Source: Microbacterium marinum
GTDB lineage: Bacteria; Actinomycetota; Actinomycetes; Actinomycetales; Microbacteriaceae
Direction: 5' to 3'
Length of the DNA: 64,000 nt
NCBI RefSeq assembly: GCF_014204835.1
Contig: NZ_JACHMD010000001.1
Coordinates: forward strand, 2,914,001 to 2,978,000
The notes beneath the pieces were generated by a model, which was not told the origin of the DNA, made no database searches, and saw only the letters and a program-made list of their open reading frames with translations. Positions 1 to 8,177 of this stretch are shown here, one piece after another; within the stretch, counting starts at the first letter, position 1; every line of letters begins with the position of its first letter. Made by a program: the position numbers and the translations under genes.

Positions 1-1
1 C

Positions 2-73
2 CTTGCCCGTGCTGATGCGCAACCGATGAGGACCGAGGCCCTGCAGACGTTCCTCGAGGAGACTCTGCCCTGA
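2..73 (+). CDS. C-terminal end of an unidentified protein (partial)
   Basis: Only the last 23 codons are in the window, reading ...TEALQTFLEETLP and stopping at TGA 71-73. The codon pattern looks coding, but there is too little to assign a family. It lies upstream of the mercury genes on the same strand, separated from merA by about 215 bp that contain a MerR-type promoter, so it is probably not part of the merA transcript. Confidence 0.35.
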   Translation, partial: LARADAQPMRTEALQTFLEETLP

Positions 74-173
74 CCGCAGGACCACCACCAGGGAACCCTC
101 CGGTGAGAGGCAATGCAGTTCCAAGGGGGTGAGTCAACCACGGCCCGCTGCCCGTCGTCCGTTCAGAGAACCC

Positions 174-205
174 TTGACCTTCCCCCGTAGGGGAAGGTGC
201 AGACT
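174..205 (+). promoter_or_regulatory. MerR-type promoter/operator driving merA
   Basis: A -35 box TTGACC (174-179) and a -10-like CAGACT (200-205) are separated by 20 bp, the over-long spacer typical of promoters activated by MerR-family proteins. The spacer carries a 22-bp dyad (177-198) with 9-bp arms, ACCTTCCCC and GGGGAAGGT. The core CTTCC-N8-GGAAG is shared with the palindrome before the merR gene at 4051-4072, so the same regulator probably binds both. Confidence 0.75.
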
Positions 206-289
206 GAAGATCAACCACTGGAAAACCAGCCATCAGCTTCTGCCGTCACGCAATGAACCGGTGCCCGATGGCAGTGTAGGGAGATTCGC

Positions 290-1726
290 ATGAGCGAGGC
301 AGTACCGCATTTCGATCTGGCGATCATCGGTTCCGGTGGTGGCGCGTTCGCTGCCGCGATCAGGGCAACGAACCTCGACAAACGGGTCGTCATGATCGAA
401 CGCGGGGCCGTGGGCGGGACCTGCGTGAACACCGGATGCATCCCCTCCAAGGCTCTGCTCGCCGCAGCCGAGGCACGCCACACCGCCCAGGACGCCGGCA
501 GGTTCCCCGGCCTCACCGCCACCGCGGGACCCGTGGACATGGAAGCACTCATCGCGGGAAAGCGCGCCTTGGTGGAGAACGTGCGCTCCGATAAGTACGT
601 GGACCTCGTCGCGGACTACGGGTGGGAGCTGCGCCACGGCAATGCTGTATTCACCGGCACCGCCGCGGACCCTGCGCTGGAGGTCACCGCGCAGGACGGG
701 ACCAGGGAGACGATCACGGCCGCCCACTATCTGGTCGCGACCGGCTCCACCCCGTGGGCCGCACCGATCAATGGTCTGGACACGGTCGATTACCTGACAT
801 CGACCACGGCCATGGAACTCGACGAGGTACCCGAGTCCTTGCTGGTCATCGGCGGCGGGTACGTCGCCCTGGAACAGGCCCAACTCTTCGCCCGCCTCGG
901 CTCGAAGGTCACCATGCTGGTGCGCTCTCGCCTGGCATCGGGTGAGGAACCCGAAGCATCCAGGGCATTGATGAGCGTCTTCGCCGACGAGGGCATCCGG
1001 GTCATCCGCCGCTCCACCGTCTCCTCCATCACCCAGGACACGGACGGCGGCATTGCCGCCCAGGCCGACATCGCCGGCGGGCGCGAAACCCTCCGGGCCT
1101 CCAAGGTCCTCATCGCCACGGGTCGGCGCCCGGTCACCGACGGGCTAAACCTGGCCGGGGTGAGCGTGAAGACCGGGGACAAGGGGGAAGTCGTCGTCGA
1201 GGACACCCTGGTGAGCTCTAACCCACGCGTTTGGGCTGCGGGGGACGTGACCGGGCACCCCGAATACGTGTACGTCGCCGCATCCCACGGCACCCTGATG
1301 GTCGACAACGCCTTCAGCGACGCCGGCCGCGCCGTGGACTACAGCCACCTGCCCCGCGTCACGTTCACCAGCCCTAACCTCGCGGTTGTCGGCATGACCG
1401 ACAAGCAGGCAAGAGACGCCGGGATCAGGTGCGAATGCCGGGTTGTACCGCTGGAACATGTACCCCGCGCCCTGGTGAACCGGGACACCCGCGGATTCAT
1501 CAAGATGGTCGCGGACGCCGACACCGGCAGGATCGTCGGTATCACTGCTGTCGCGAAGGAAGCCGGTGACCTCGCTGCAACGGGCGTGTACATCCTGCAG
1601 GCCGGGATGACCGTCGATCAGGTCGCGAACCTGTGGAGCCCGTACCTGACCATGGCCGAGGGCATCAAGATCGTCGCCCAGTCCTTCAGGACGGATGTCT
1701 CTAAACTCTCCTGCTGCGCCGCCTGA
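290..1726 (+). CDS. merA: Mercuric reductase MerA (short form)
   Basis: This cytoplasmic FAD/NADPH enzyme reduces Hg(II) to volatile Hg(0). The 478-aa product begins directly with the FAD-binding GSGGGAF loop (about residues 14-20), so it lacks the N-terminal heavy-metal (NmerA) domain. The redox motif GTCVNTGCIPSK gives the C45/C50 pair. A second nucleotide-binding loop GGGYVALE lies near residue 190. The tail SKLSCCAA carries the vicinal C475-C476 pair that defines true MerA, and SPYLTMAEG matches the active-site tyrosine region of the partner subunit. The start is the ATG at 290 with AGGGAGA at 278-284. It is followed 59 bp later by merB and preceded by a MerR-type promoter. No merT, merP or other mercury importer is visible. 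Confidence 0.95.
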   Translation: MSEAVPHFDLAIIGSGGGAFAAAIRATNLDKRVVMIERGAVGGTCVNTGCIPSKALLAAAEARHTAQDAGRFPGLTATAGPVDMEALIAGKRALVENVRSDKYVDLVADYGWELRHGNAVFTGTAADPALEVTAQDGTRETITAAHYLVATGSTPWAAPINGLDTVDYLTSTTAMELDEVPESLLVIGGGYVALEQAQLFARLGSKVTMLVRSRLASGEEPEASRALMSVFADEGIRVIRRSTVSSITQDTDGGIAAQADIAGGRETLRASKVLIATGRRPVTDGLNLAGVSVKTGDKGEVVVEDTLVSSNPRVWAAGDVTGHPEYVYVAASHGTLMVDNAFSDAGRAVDYSHLPRVTFTSPNLAVVGMTDKQARDAGIRCECRVVPLEHVPRALVNRDTRGFIKMVADADTGRIVGITAVAKEAGDLAATGVYILQAGMTVDQVANLWSPYLTMAEGIKIVAQSFRTDVSKLSCCAA

Positions 1727-1785
1727 ACACCTGAACCACCCATCAAGAAGCACTGACACACCATGCATTGAAAGGAAAGACTGCG

Positions 1786-2448
1786 ATGAACAGCATCAGC
1801 GAGGTCACTGACCGGCTCGCGTCCAACGAGACGGGGATGGAGCCCTGGCTGTGGATGCCCCTACTGAAACTCCTCGCCCTGGGCGACCCGGTCGACGTGA
1901 GCGACCTCGCCGCGGCGACCGGCCGTGCCGGGGAGGAAGTCCGCACTGCCCTCAAGGCGATGGGCGACACGGAGTACGACGGGTCCGGGCGGATCATCGG
2001 GCAGGGCCTGACGCAGCGCCCCACGCAGCACCGGTTCGAGGTAAACGGTGAGCAACTCTACACCTGGTGCGCGCTGGACACCCTGATCTTCCCGACCCTG
2101 CTGGGCGCATCCGCGCGTATCGAATCCTCACATCAGGCCACAGGCACCCCGGTACGGGTGGCTGTCACAGCGATGGGTGTCACCAGCGTGGAGCCGGCCA
2201 CCGCCGTGGTGTCCCTGGTGAACCCGGAGGACATCAGCTCCGTCCGCTCATCATTCTGCAACCAGGTCCACTTCTTCGCCTCACCCGAGGAAGCCGCGCC
2301 CTGGCTCGAAACCCACCCCGGCGGCACCATCATGCCTGTCAAAGAGGCCTACGAACTCGGATCCTCCATGGCTGAGAAGATGCTCACCCACACACCAGGG
2401 CCCGCCACCGACCAGGTAAGCAACGGCGTCCAAAGCTGCGCCTGCTGA
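1786..2448 (+). CDS. merB: Organomercurial lyase MerB
   Basis: MerB cleaves the C-Hg bond of organomercurials and hands Hg(II) to MerA. The 220-aa product contains YTWCALDTL (C95 and D98) and FCNQVHFFAS (C158). These match the Cys-Asp-Cys catalytic triad of the family, and an N-terminal winged-helix-like segment precedes them. The start is the ATG at 1786 because GGAAAG lies about 8 bp upstream; an in-frame TTG at 1768 would overlap that ribosome site. The extra C-terminal tail QSCAC (C218, C220) could hold Hg for transfer, which is an inference. It is downstream of merA in the same orientation and probably cotranscribed. Confidence 0.94.
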   Translation: MNSISEVTDRLASNETGMEPWLWMPLLKLLALGDPVDVSDLAAATGRAGEEVRTALKAMGDTEYDGSGRIIGQGLTQRPTQHRFEVNGEQLYTWCALDTLIFPTLLGASARIESSHQATGTPVRVAVTAMGVTSVEPATAVVSLVNPEDISSVRSSFCNQVHFFASPEEAAPWLETHPGGTIMPVKEAYELGSSMAEKMLTHTPGPATDQVSNGVQSCAC

Positions 2449-2611
2449 ACCAACCGACCACCCACCACTACCCGCCGGACCACCACTGGCAACTGGAGGG
2501 CTTGCACGGGTTCAGTACCGGTGCAGGAGGCGGGCCGGGGCCGGTGCGAGATGTTGACGAAGGACCGGAAAGAGCCGGGAAAGATCCGCTGAATCTGAAG
2601 GAGAAATTCCC

Positions 2612-4051
2612 ATGAGTGAACATTTCGATGTTGCCGTCCTCGGTCTGGGCCCAGGCGGGGAGGTCGCGGCCGACCGGCTTCTGAAAGCCGGGAAGAACGT
2701 CGTGGTCTTCGAGCGGGAACTAATCGGCGGGGAATGCGCCTACTGGGCGTGTATCCCTTCCAAGACCGTCCTGCGGCCGCCGGAAGCGCGCACGGAAGTT
2801 CAACGGGCCGCCGGTGTCTCCGGCGCCGAACTGGACTGGGCTGCCACTGCAAAGTACCGGGACTACATGATCCGGAACCTCGATGACCAGGCACAGGTCG
2901 ACGGGTACATCAAAGAGGGCGCCGTGGTGATCAAGGACGAAGCTCGGATTACCGGACCGGGCCGGATCCAGGCTGGAGACCGCGAGATCACAGCCGAGCA
3001 CATCATTATCGCCACCGGCTCCGACGCCGTGATCCCACCGTTGGACGGCATCGACCAGATCACGGCCTGGACGAACCGTGAAACCTACACCACCAGCACG
3101 CTCCCCGAGCGGGCGGTCATCATCGGCGGCAGCGCCGTCGGCGTGGAAACCGCGACGTTCCTGGCCCGCTTCGGAGTGGCCATCACCCTGATCCACCGCG
3201 GCGAGAGGTTACTGGACCGCGAAGGGCCCCGGGTGGGGGAACTTGCCCACCAGTACCTGCAGGAGGCCGGCATCGACATCCGGCTGGCCACCTCCGCCGT
3301 CCAGGCGCGGCGCGAGGGAGCCGACAGCATCATCGAGCTTCAGACACGCGACGGCGATCCAGCCGGTGAGGTGGCAGCAGACGTCGTGATCTTCGGTACC
3401 GGCCGCACACCACGCACCGAAGGACTCGGCTTCGAACACGCTGGCGTAACCCTCGGCGACCACGGAGAAATCCAGATCGACGACCACTGCCGCGCCGGCG
3501 AAAACACGTGGGCCATCGGCGACGTCACCGGCATCATGCCTTTCACCCACGTCGCGAAGTACCAAGGCCGGATCGCCGCCGACGCCATCCTCGGCCGACC
3601 CCACCCGGCCACCTACGACGGCATACCGCGTGTCGTATTCACCGACCCCGAAATCGCCGGCGCCGGACTAACCCAGGAACAGGCAACGAAGCAGGGCATC
3701 CGCACCATCGCCACGGAACTGGACCTCGCCGACGCCATCGCCCGACCCTGGACCTACGAGCAGGACCCCCGCGGGCACCTCGGCCTACTCGCCGACGCCG
3801 ACCGGAAGATCCTCATCGGAGCCTGGGCCGTCGGCCCCATGGCCGGAGAGTGGATCCACCACGCCTCCCTCGCCATCCGCACGCAACTGCCGATCGACAC
3901 GCTCCTGGACCAGGTCGCCCAATTCCCGACCTACCACGAGGCCTACCAGGTCGCCCTCGAACAACTCGACCTCCCCCTAACCGGGTCGAGAAACGTACAG
4001 GCGGGAGCACGAAGGAATTGGCACACCACAAGACCCCCATCACCTTCGTGA
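2612..4051 (+). CDS. MerA/Lpd-like FAD-dependent disulfide oxidoreductase, unusual
   Basis: This 479-aa member of the class-I pyridine nucleotide-disulfide oxidoreductases has an FAD loop GLGPGGE (about 11-17). Its redox motif is GGECAYWACIPSK, giving a C42/C47 CX4C pair. It also has an NAD(P) loop GGSAVGVE and the FAD motif WAIGDVTG. In dihydrolipoamide dehydrogenase the catalytic base is the His of HPTLHE; here that stretch reads FPTYHE, so the His is a Phe while the Glu is kept. It also lacks the CC tail of MerA. It is therefore neither a standard Lpd nor a standard MerA. The ATG at 2612 has AAGGAGAAA upstream. Its place between merB and merR suggests a role in thiol or Hg redox, but the substrate is unknown. 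Confidence 0.8.
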   Translation: MSEHFDVAVLGLGPGGEVAADRLLKAGKNVVVFERELIGGECAYWACIPSKTVLRPPEARTEVQRAAGVSGAELDWAATAKYRDYMIRNLDDQAQVDGYIKEGAVVIKDEARITGPGRIQAGDREITAEHIIIATGSDAVIPPLDGIDQITAWTNRETYTTSTLPERAVIIGGSAVGVETATFLARFGVAITLIHRGERLLDREGPRVGELAHQYLQEAGIDIRLATSAVQARREGADSIIELQTRDGDPAGEVAADVVIFGTGRTPRTEGLGFEHAGVTLGDHGEIQIDDHCRAGENTWAIGDVTGIMPFTHVAKYQGRIAADAILGRPHPATYDGIPRVVFTDPEIAGAGLTQEQATKQGIRTIATELDLADAIARPWTYEQDPRGHLGLLADADRKILIGAWAVGPMAGEWIHHASLAIRTQLPIDTLLDQVAQFPTYHEAYQVALEQLDLPLTGSRNVQAGARRNWHTTRPPSPS

Positions 4052-4072
4052 TCTTCCAGCAAAATGGAAGAT
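4051..4072 (+). promoter_or_regulatory. MerR-type operator upstream of merR
   Basis: A perfect 22-bp dyad has 8-bp arms ATCTTCCA and TGGAAGAT. Its length and CTTCC-N8-GGAAG core are the same as in the merA promoter dyad. It ends 29 bp before the merR-type start codon, which suggests autoregulation. The flanking -35 and -10 boxes are weak (TTCGTG at 4045-4050, an A/T-rich hexamer near 4071-4076). Confidence 0.6.
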
Positions 4073-4101
4073 TACGGAGTCTTTCGAGAACGAGGTGAAG
4101 C

Positions 4102-4491
4102 ATGCGTATCGGTGAAGTAGCGGCGGCCTCCGGCGTGACGACCAAGGCCTTGAGGTTTTACGAGGAGCGAGGGCTCCTGCCGCAGGCCGACCGAGCCACC
4201 AACGGCTACCGCGACTATCCAGAGGACACGATCGTCAGGCTTGAATTCATCCGGCGCAGCCAAGTTGCCGGCCTCACTCTGGCCGAAATCCTCGACATCC
4301 TCCAAATCCGGGATGCTGGCACGGCGCCGTGCGGCCACGTGCGTGATCAGCTTGCCGAGCACCTGACGAACCTGGACAGGCACATCGCCGAACTCACCGC
4401 GCTCAGAGAAACCGTTGCCGGCCTTCACGGAACCGCGGCGGCCGCCGACCCCGCTCAGTGCAATGCCGAAGTCATCTGTAGCTACCTTTGA
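4102..4491 (+). CDS. merR: MerR-family metal-responsive regulator, likely Hg(II) sensor
   Basis: The 129-aa protein has an N-terminal winged helix-turn-helix (MRIGEVAAASGVTTKALRFYEE...), a dimerisation helix (about 75-105) and a C-terminal metal loop. Cysteines are C77, C120 and C126. In this family a Cys at the C77 position marks divalent sensors (MerR, ZntR), whereas Cu(I)/Au(I) sensors such as CueR have Ser there. The three-Cys layout fits MerR. The exact spacing of the last two (5 residues between) differs from Tn501 MerR, so the metal is inferred mainly from context. The start has GAGGTGAAG just upstream. It is the last gene of the mer block on this strand. Confidence 0.8.
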   Translation: MRIGEVAAASGVTTKALRFYEERGLLPQADRATNGYRDYPEDTIVRLEFIRRSQVAGLTLAEILDILQIRDAGTAPCGHVRDQLAEHLTNLDRHIAELTALRETVAGLHGTAAAADPAQCNAEVICSYL

Positions 4492-4531
4492 TAATCGGCA
4501 CATCCACAACCAGACGTTTCAACGGAATCAC

Positions 4532-4672
4532 TCAGCGACGACGGACCGCAATCCATAAGCCGCACCGCCGGCAGACGTAAGCCGCGCCATCCGCCAACGC
4601 GTGCAACCTGCTCAACGGCAGACGCCGCCCACAGCACGAACAGTGCGCACTGGTGTCGCTGGTTTGGACCAT
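4532..4672 (-). CDS. Tiny zinc-ribbon protein (46 aa)
   Basis: The reading frame starts at the ATG at 4672 and encodes MVQTSDTSAHCSCCGRRLPL... then CRRCGLW, ending RRR. It has two knuckles, CxCC near residues 11-14 and CxxC at 34-37, typical of small zinc-ribbon proteins. The remainder is basic, consistent with nucleic-acid binding. The ribosome site is weak. A longer overlapping frame from 4679 has no such pattern and is likely spurious. It sits antisense at the distal edge of the mercury block, convergent with merR; a link to metal handling is only suggested by position. Confidence 0.55.
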   Translation of the reverse strand: MVQTSDTSAHCSCCGRRLPLSRLHALADGAAYVCRRCGLWIAVRRR

Positions 4673-5073
4673 TGTCCATCGTAAGACCGACTCTTCAATC
4701 ACAGGCCCTCTAGGGCGGGGTCTAGGATTTCACGACAAAACGTTTGTTGCGCCAGGGGTGCCTATGAAACCCGCCGTCAGCCGGACGTAGAACCTGTCGT
4801 CTGCGGAAGCTCAGATCCGATCACCCACCTGATTAGCAGGCCTTAAAGCGTTACATAAACCACGCCATTTAGCGCTGCGATTCACGCCGAGAATCGATCA
4901 ACCGAATACCCCTGCCGAAACCTCATCCGCCGAAACGTCGGTGCGAGCGTTTTCGGCGCGACTCGATACCTCACCGATGCAGCACCAAATCTCCGGGTGA
5001 TTCGATCGGTCACCCCAGACTGAGAAGCGGTCGCTCTCCCGCTTGTCAGACCTCACCGGTCTTGTGCCGAGCG
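4673..5073. other. Gene-free junction between mer block and F420 genes
   Basis: About 400 bp hold no convincing gene. The sequence is visibly less GC-rich than its neighbours around 4720-4880. It contains a near-palindrome ACAAA-ACG-TTTGT around 4735-4747 and a hairpin with 8-bp arms at 4928-4935 and 4951-4958 that could terminate the cofD transcript. No integrase, transposase, tRNA or clear direct repeat was seen that would mark an island end. Confidence 0.4.
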
Positions 5074-6054
5074 TCAATGCCCCACAGCTCGGAGCGCGGC
5101 GACGGCCAGCGCGCGGGTGCGGACGGCATCCGACATCCACAACGGCTCGACGTGCGACGCGATCCCGAGAGCGGCAACGGATGCCGCGGCCGCAGCGTCC
5201 TCCTCCGCGATGAGCCATGCGTCGAGGATTCCGCCGTCAGCGCGCGCACCGTAGTGCCCGGCGACTCCGGCGGCTGTGCACGGGACGCCCGCGACGCGCA
5301 GACAGACGTCGGCCATGCCGCGGACGGGCGCGTCGCCGATGATCGGCGAGACGCCCACGACCCGCGCGGACGCGGCTCGGAGCCCATCGGCAAGGCCCGG
5401 CACGGCGAGGATCGGACCGATAGAGACGACGGGGTTCGACGGAGCGACGAGGATCGCGTCCGCCCCCGCGATCGCCTCGAGCACGCCCGGCGCGGGCACG
5501 GATGCCGCGATCCCCGGATTCTCGAAGCGCACCGGTTCGAGCCGAGCGCGGTGCCGGGTCCACCACTCCTGAAAGTGCATCCGCCCGGAATCCAGCACGA
5601 CATGGGTGTCGACCTCCGTATCGGTCATCGGAAGCAGCGTCGCGCCGAGATCCCATCGGGTCTGCAGGCGCGCGATCGCCTGACTGGGGGTCAGCCCCTC
5701 GCGGAGCCATGAGGTGCGGGCGATGTGCGCGCCGAGGTCGAGGTCGCCCAGGAGGAACCAATCCCACCCGACACCCCACGCCGCGAGCTCATCAGCGACG
5801 CGACGGGAGTCCCCCGCGCGACCCCACCCCTGACGGAGGTCCTTCACCCCGGCGAGGGAGTACAGCATCGAGTCGACGTCGGGCTGCAAGCGCAGGCCGC
5901 TCAGCCACAGATCGTCGCCGGTGTTGCAGACGACGGTGAGCTCACCGCCGCGCTCCCGCACCTCGTCGCGCAGACCACCCGCGAAGGTGGAGCCGCCGAC
6001 GCCGCCGGCGAGCAGGACGACGCGGGTGCTGACGGTGAGGTCGTCGGTGGTCAT
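5074..6054 (-). CDS. cofD: 2-phospho-L-lactate transferase CofD/FbiA
   Basis: This cytoplasmic transferase joins the phospholactyl- or phosphoenolpyruvyl-type moiety to the deazaflavin FO, giving F420-0 (or its dehydro form). The 326-aa length fits the family. The N-terminal nucleotide-binding loop [15 protein letters not shown] (about 14-28) and the [12 protein letters not shown] stretch are characteristic. [18 protein letters not shown] is the conserved CofD substrate loop. The gene is divergent from cofE with only 32 bp between start codons, so both share a promoter region. FO synthase (fbiC/cofGH) is not in this window. Confidence 0.9.
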   Translation of the reverse strand: MTTDDLTVSTRVVLLAGGVGGSTFAGGLRDEVRERGGELTVVCNTGDDLWLSGLRLQPDVDSMLYSLAGVKDLRQGWGRAGDSRRVADELAAWGVGWDWFLLGDLDLGAHIARTSWLREGLTPSQAIARLQTRWDLGATLLPMTDTEVDTHVVLDSGRMHFQEWWTRHRARLEPVRFENPGIAASVPAPGVLEAIAGADAILVAPSNPVVSIGPILAVPGLADGLRAASARVVGVSPIIGDAPVRGMADVCLRVAGVPCTAAGVAGHYGARADGGILDAWLIAEEDAAAAASVAALGIASHVEPLWMSDAVRTRALAVAALRAVGH

Positions 6055-6086
6055 CTCCTCAGCGTAGGGCGACGTATCCTGACGCC

Positions 6087-6845
6087 ATGCCCGACTCCGA
6101 TGCGCTCACGATCTGGCCCCTGAGCGGCATCGGCGAGGTTCAGGCGGGCGACGACCTGGTCGGCACCATCGTCGCTGCTGCGCGCGGACGCCTCGCCGAC
6201 GGCGACATCCTCGTCGTCACCAGCAAGATCGTCTCGAAGGCCGAGGGACGTTACCGCCCTGCCGCCGACCGCGACGCAGCGATCGCCGAGGAGACCGTAC
6301 GTGTCGTCGCCGAGAACGAGGCCGGAACCGTCCGCATCGTCGAGAGCAGGCTCGGCATCGTCGCCGCCGCGGCGGGCGTCGACGCGAGCAACACCCCCGA
6401 CGGGCTCATCCTGCTGCTGCCCGTCGATCCCGACGCCTCCGCCCGCGCGCTCGCGAGCGGCATCCGATCCCGCACCGGCGCCCACGTCGGCGTCATCGTC
6501 TCGGACACGCTCGGGCGCGCATGGCGCGAGGGGCAGACGGACTGCGCGATCGGGGCCGCCGGAGTCGTCGTGATGGAAGACCTCCGCGGCGGAACGGATG
6601 CCTCCGGCCGCCCTCTCGCGGTGACCCTGCCGTGCGTCGCCGACGAGCTCGCCGCGGCCGGCGATCTCGTGAAGCGCAAAACCAGCGGGATGCCGGTGGC
6701 CGTCGTCCGCGGTCGCGCCGACCTGGTAGGTGGCCTCGATCTGCCGGGGGCACGCTCGATCGTCCGTCCCGCCGAACGCGACCTCTTCAGCGAGGGCACT
6801 CGCGAGGCGTACGCCCGTGGACGCGCCGACGGATCCGGGGGATAA
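6087..6845 (+). CDS. cofE: Coenzyme F420-0:L-glutamate ligase CofE (FbiB N-domain)
   Basis: CofE adds gamma-linked L-glutamates to F420-0 using GTP. The 252-aa protein shows [14 protein letters not shown] at the N terminus, [15 protein letters not shown] and [21 protein letters not shown], which are signature blocks. It ends without the C-terminal nitroreductase-like domain found in mycobacterial FbiB, so only the ligase half is present here. Divergent cofD lies 32 bp upstream and supports the assignment. Confidence 0.9.
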   Translation: MPDSDALTIWPLSGIGEVQAGDDLVGTIVAAARGRLADGDILVVTSKIVSKAEGRYRPAADRDAAIAEETVRVVAENEAGTVRIVESRLGIVAAAAGVDASNTPDGLILLLPVDPDASARALASGIRSRTGAHVGVIVSDTLGRAWREGQTDCAIGAAGVVVMEDLRGGTDASGRPLAVTLPCVADELAAAGDLVKRKTSGMPVAVVRGRADLVGGLDLPGARSIVRPAERDLFSEGTREAYARGRADGSGG

Positions 6846-6908
6846 CCCGAAACGAGGTCTCGGGACCGCCCCGATGTGACGGTTCGTGCGCCGTCCTACG
6901 TTGGTGAC

Positions 6909-8177
6909 ATGACTTCCGACACTCCCCCGCTGGTGCGGCGCCACCGCGTGCTCGTGCGGCTCGGCGCCCTCGCCCAGCTGGCCGCGATCGCACCCCTGGG
7001 CATCACCTTCGTGACGATCATCGCCACGCTCTTCTCCACCGGCATCGGCACCCTCCTCGTGCTCGGCTTCGGGGCGCTCCTGCTCATCGCCTCCCTGTAC
7101 ATCGCGTGGGCGGCATCCTGGATCGAACACGAACGGGTCGAAGGTCTCTACGGCTACGGCCTGCCCCCGCTCCGGCCGCGCACCAGCGGCCAGCCCGGCT
7201 TCACCGGATTCCTCCGCACCCTGTGGGTGCAGTTCACGGATGCCGCGATGTGGCGGGGCATCGGCAGCGCGGCGATCGCCACGGTCCTCGGCTGGGTCGT
7301 GGTCGGCGCGGTGTGGGGCACGATCTCGAGCATCGGCCTCGCGCTCTCGCCCCTCTACGACCGGTCGGCCGGCAGACTCCCCTTCACCGGCATCGCCGTC
7401 ACCGACGGCTGGCTCGTCGTCGGCGGTATCGGCGGGGCGCTCCTCTCCCTCGGCATCCTGTTCGGCGTCGCCCTCCTCGACGGGATCATCACCCGCGCCG
7501 TCCTCGTTCCCTCGAAGGAGGCCATGCTCGCCGAGCAGGCCCGCACCGCGGGCATGCAGCGCGCCGGCGCCGTTCGTGCCAGCGAGGTGGAGCGCACCCG
7601 CATCGAGCGCGACCTCCACGACGGGGTGCAGCCGCGACTGGTCTCGGTGGGGATGACACTCGGCATGGCGCAGCAGAAGATCGACACCGATCCGGCGGCC
7701 GCTCGGGCGCTGATCGACGAGGCGCACACCTCGACGAAAGCCGCGATCACCGAACTGCGCCAGCTCGCCCGCGGCATCCACGCCTCCGTTCTCGACGACC
7801 GCGGTCTCGACGCCGCCCTGTCTGCCCTCGCCGCCCGGTCGCATGTGCCCGTCGCCCTCGACGTCCGCGTCGACGGCCGCTGCAGCAGCACCACCGAAGC
7901 GGCCGTCTACTTCGTCATCGCGGAGTCGCTCACCAACGCAGCCAAGCACGCCCGGGCTACCGACGTCCGCGTCGTCGTCCGCAGCCGCGACGAGGCGAAC
8001 GGCCGAACCCTCTGGGCCCGTGTCGAGGACAACGGCATCGGCGGGGCCACCGTCCTGCCCGGCGGCGGACTCGACGGCATCATGAACCGCATCGTCGCCG
8101 CCGGCGGCACCGCCCGCCTCGACAGCCCCGTCGGAGGCCCGACCGCCCTGGAGGTGAGCGTCCCGTGCGCATCCTGA
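6909..8177 (+). CDS. Sensor histidine kinase (HisKA_3/NarL partner)
   Basis: This membrane two-component kinase of 422 aa is counted from the ATG at 6909; an upstream in-frame GTG at 6876 has no better ribosome site. There are four hydrophobic spans, at about residues 23-41, 46-66, 118-142 and 168-190, with a small sensor region. The HisKA_3 helix ERTRIERDLHDGVQPRL follows, with phospho-acceptor H237, then a HATPase with ESLTNAAKHA and DNGIGGA...GGGLDGI. Its stop overlaps the start of the response regulator by 13 bp, so the pair is translationally coupled. The sensed signal is unknown; the downstream DUF4097 protein suggests an envelope stimulus. Confidence 0.9.
   Translation: MTSDTPPLVRRHRVLVRLGALAQLAAIAPLGITFVTIIATLFSTGIGTLLVLGFGALLLIASLYIAWAASWIEHERVEGLYGYGLPPLRPRTSGQPGFTGFLRTLWVQFTDAAMWRGIGSAAIATVLGWVVVGAVWGTISSIGLALSPLYDRSAGRLPFTGIAVTDGWLVVGGIGGALLSLGILFGVALLDGIITRAVLVPSKEAMLAEQARTAGMQRAGAVRASEVERTRIERDLHDGVQPRLVSVGMTLGMAQQKIDTDPAAARALIDEAHTSTKAAITELRQLARGIHASVLDDRGLDAALSALAARSHVPVALDVRVDGRCSSTTEAAVYFVIAESLTNAAKHARATDVRVVVRSRDEANGRTLWARVEDNGIGGATVLPGGGLDGIMNRIVAAGGTARLDSPVGGPTALEVSVPCAS

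Noticed and set aside
4898..5218. 106-codon minus-strand frame overlapping the cofD end
   Set aside because: It is Arg/Ser-rich with no ribosome site and overlaps the end of cofD in another frame.
6051..7949. 632-codon minus-strand frame over cofE and the kinase gene
   Set aside because: It is antisense to recognisable cofE and histidine kinase genes and gives low-complexity Asp/Gly/Arg sequence only.
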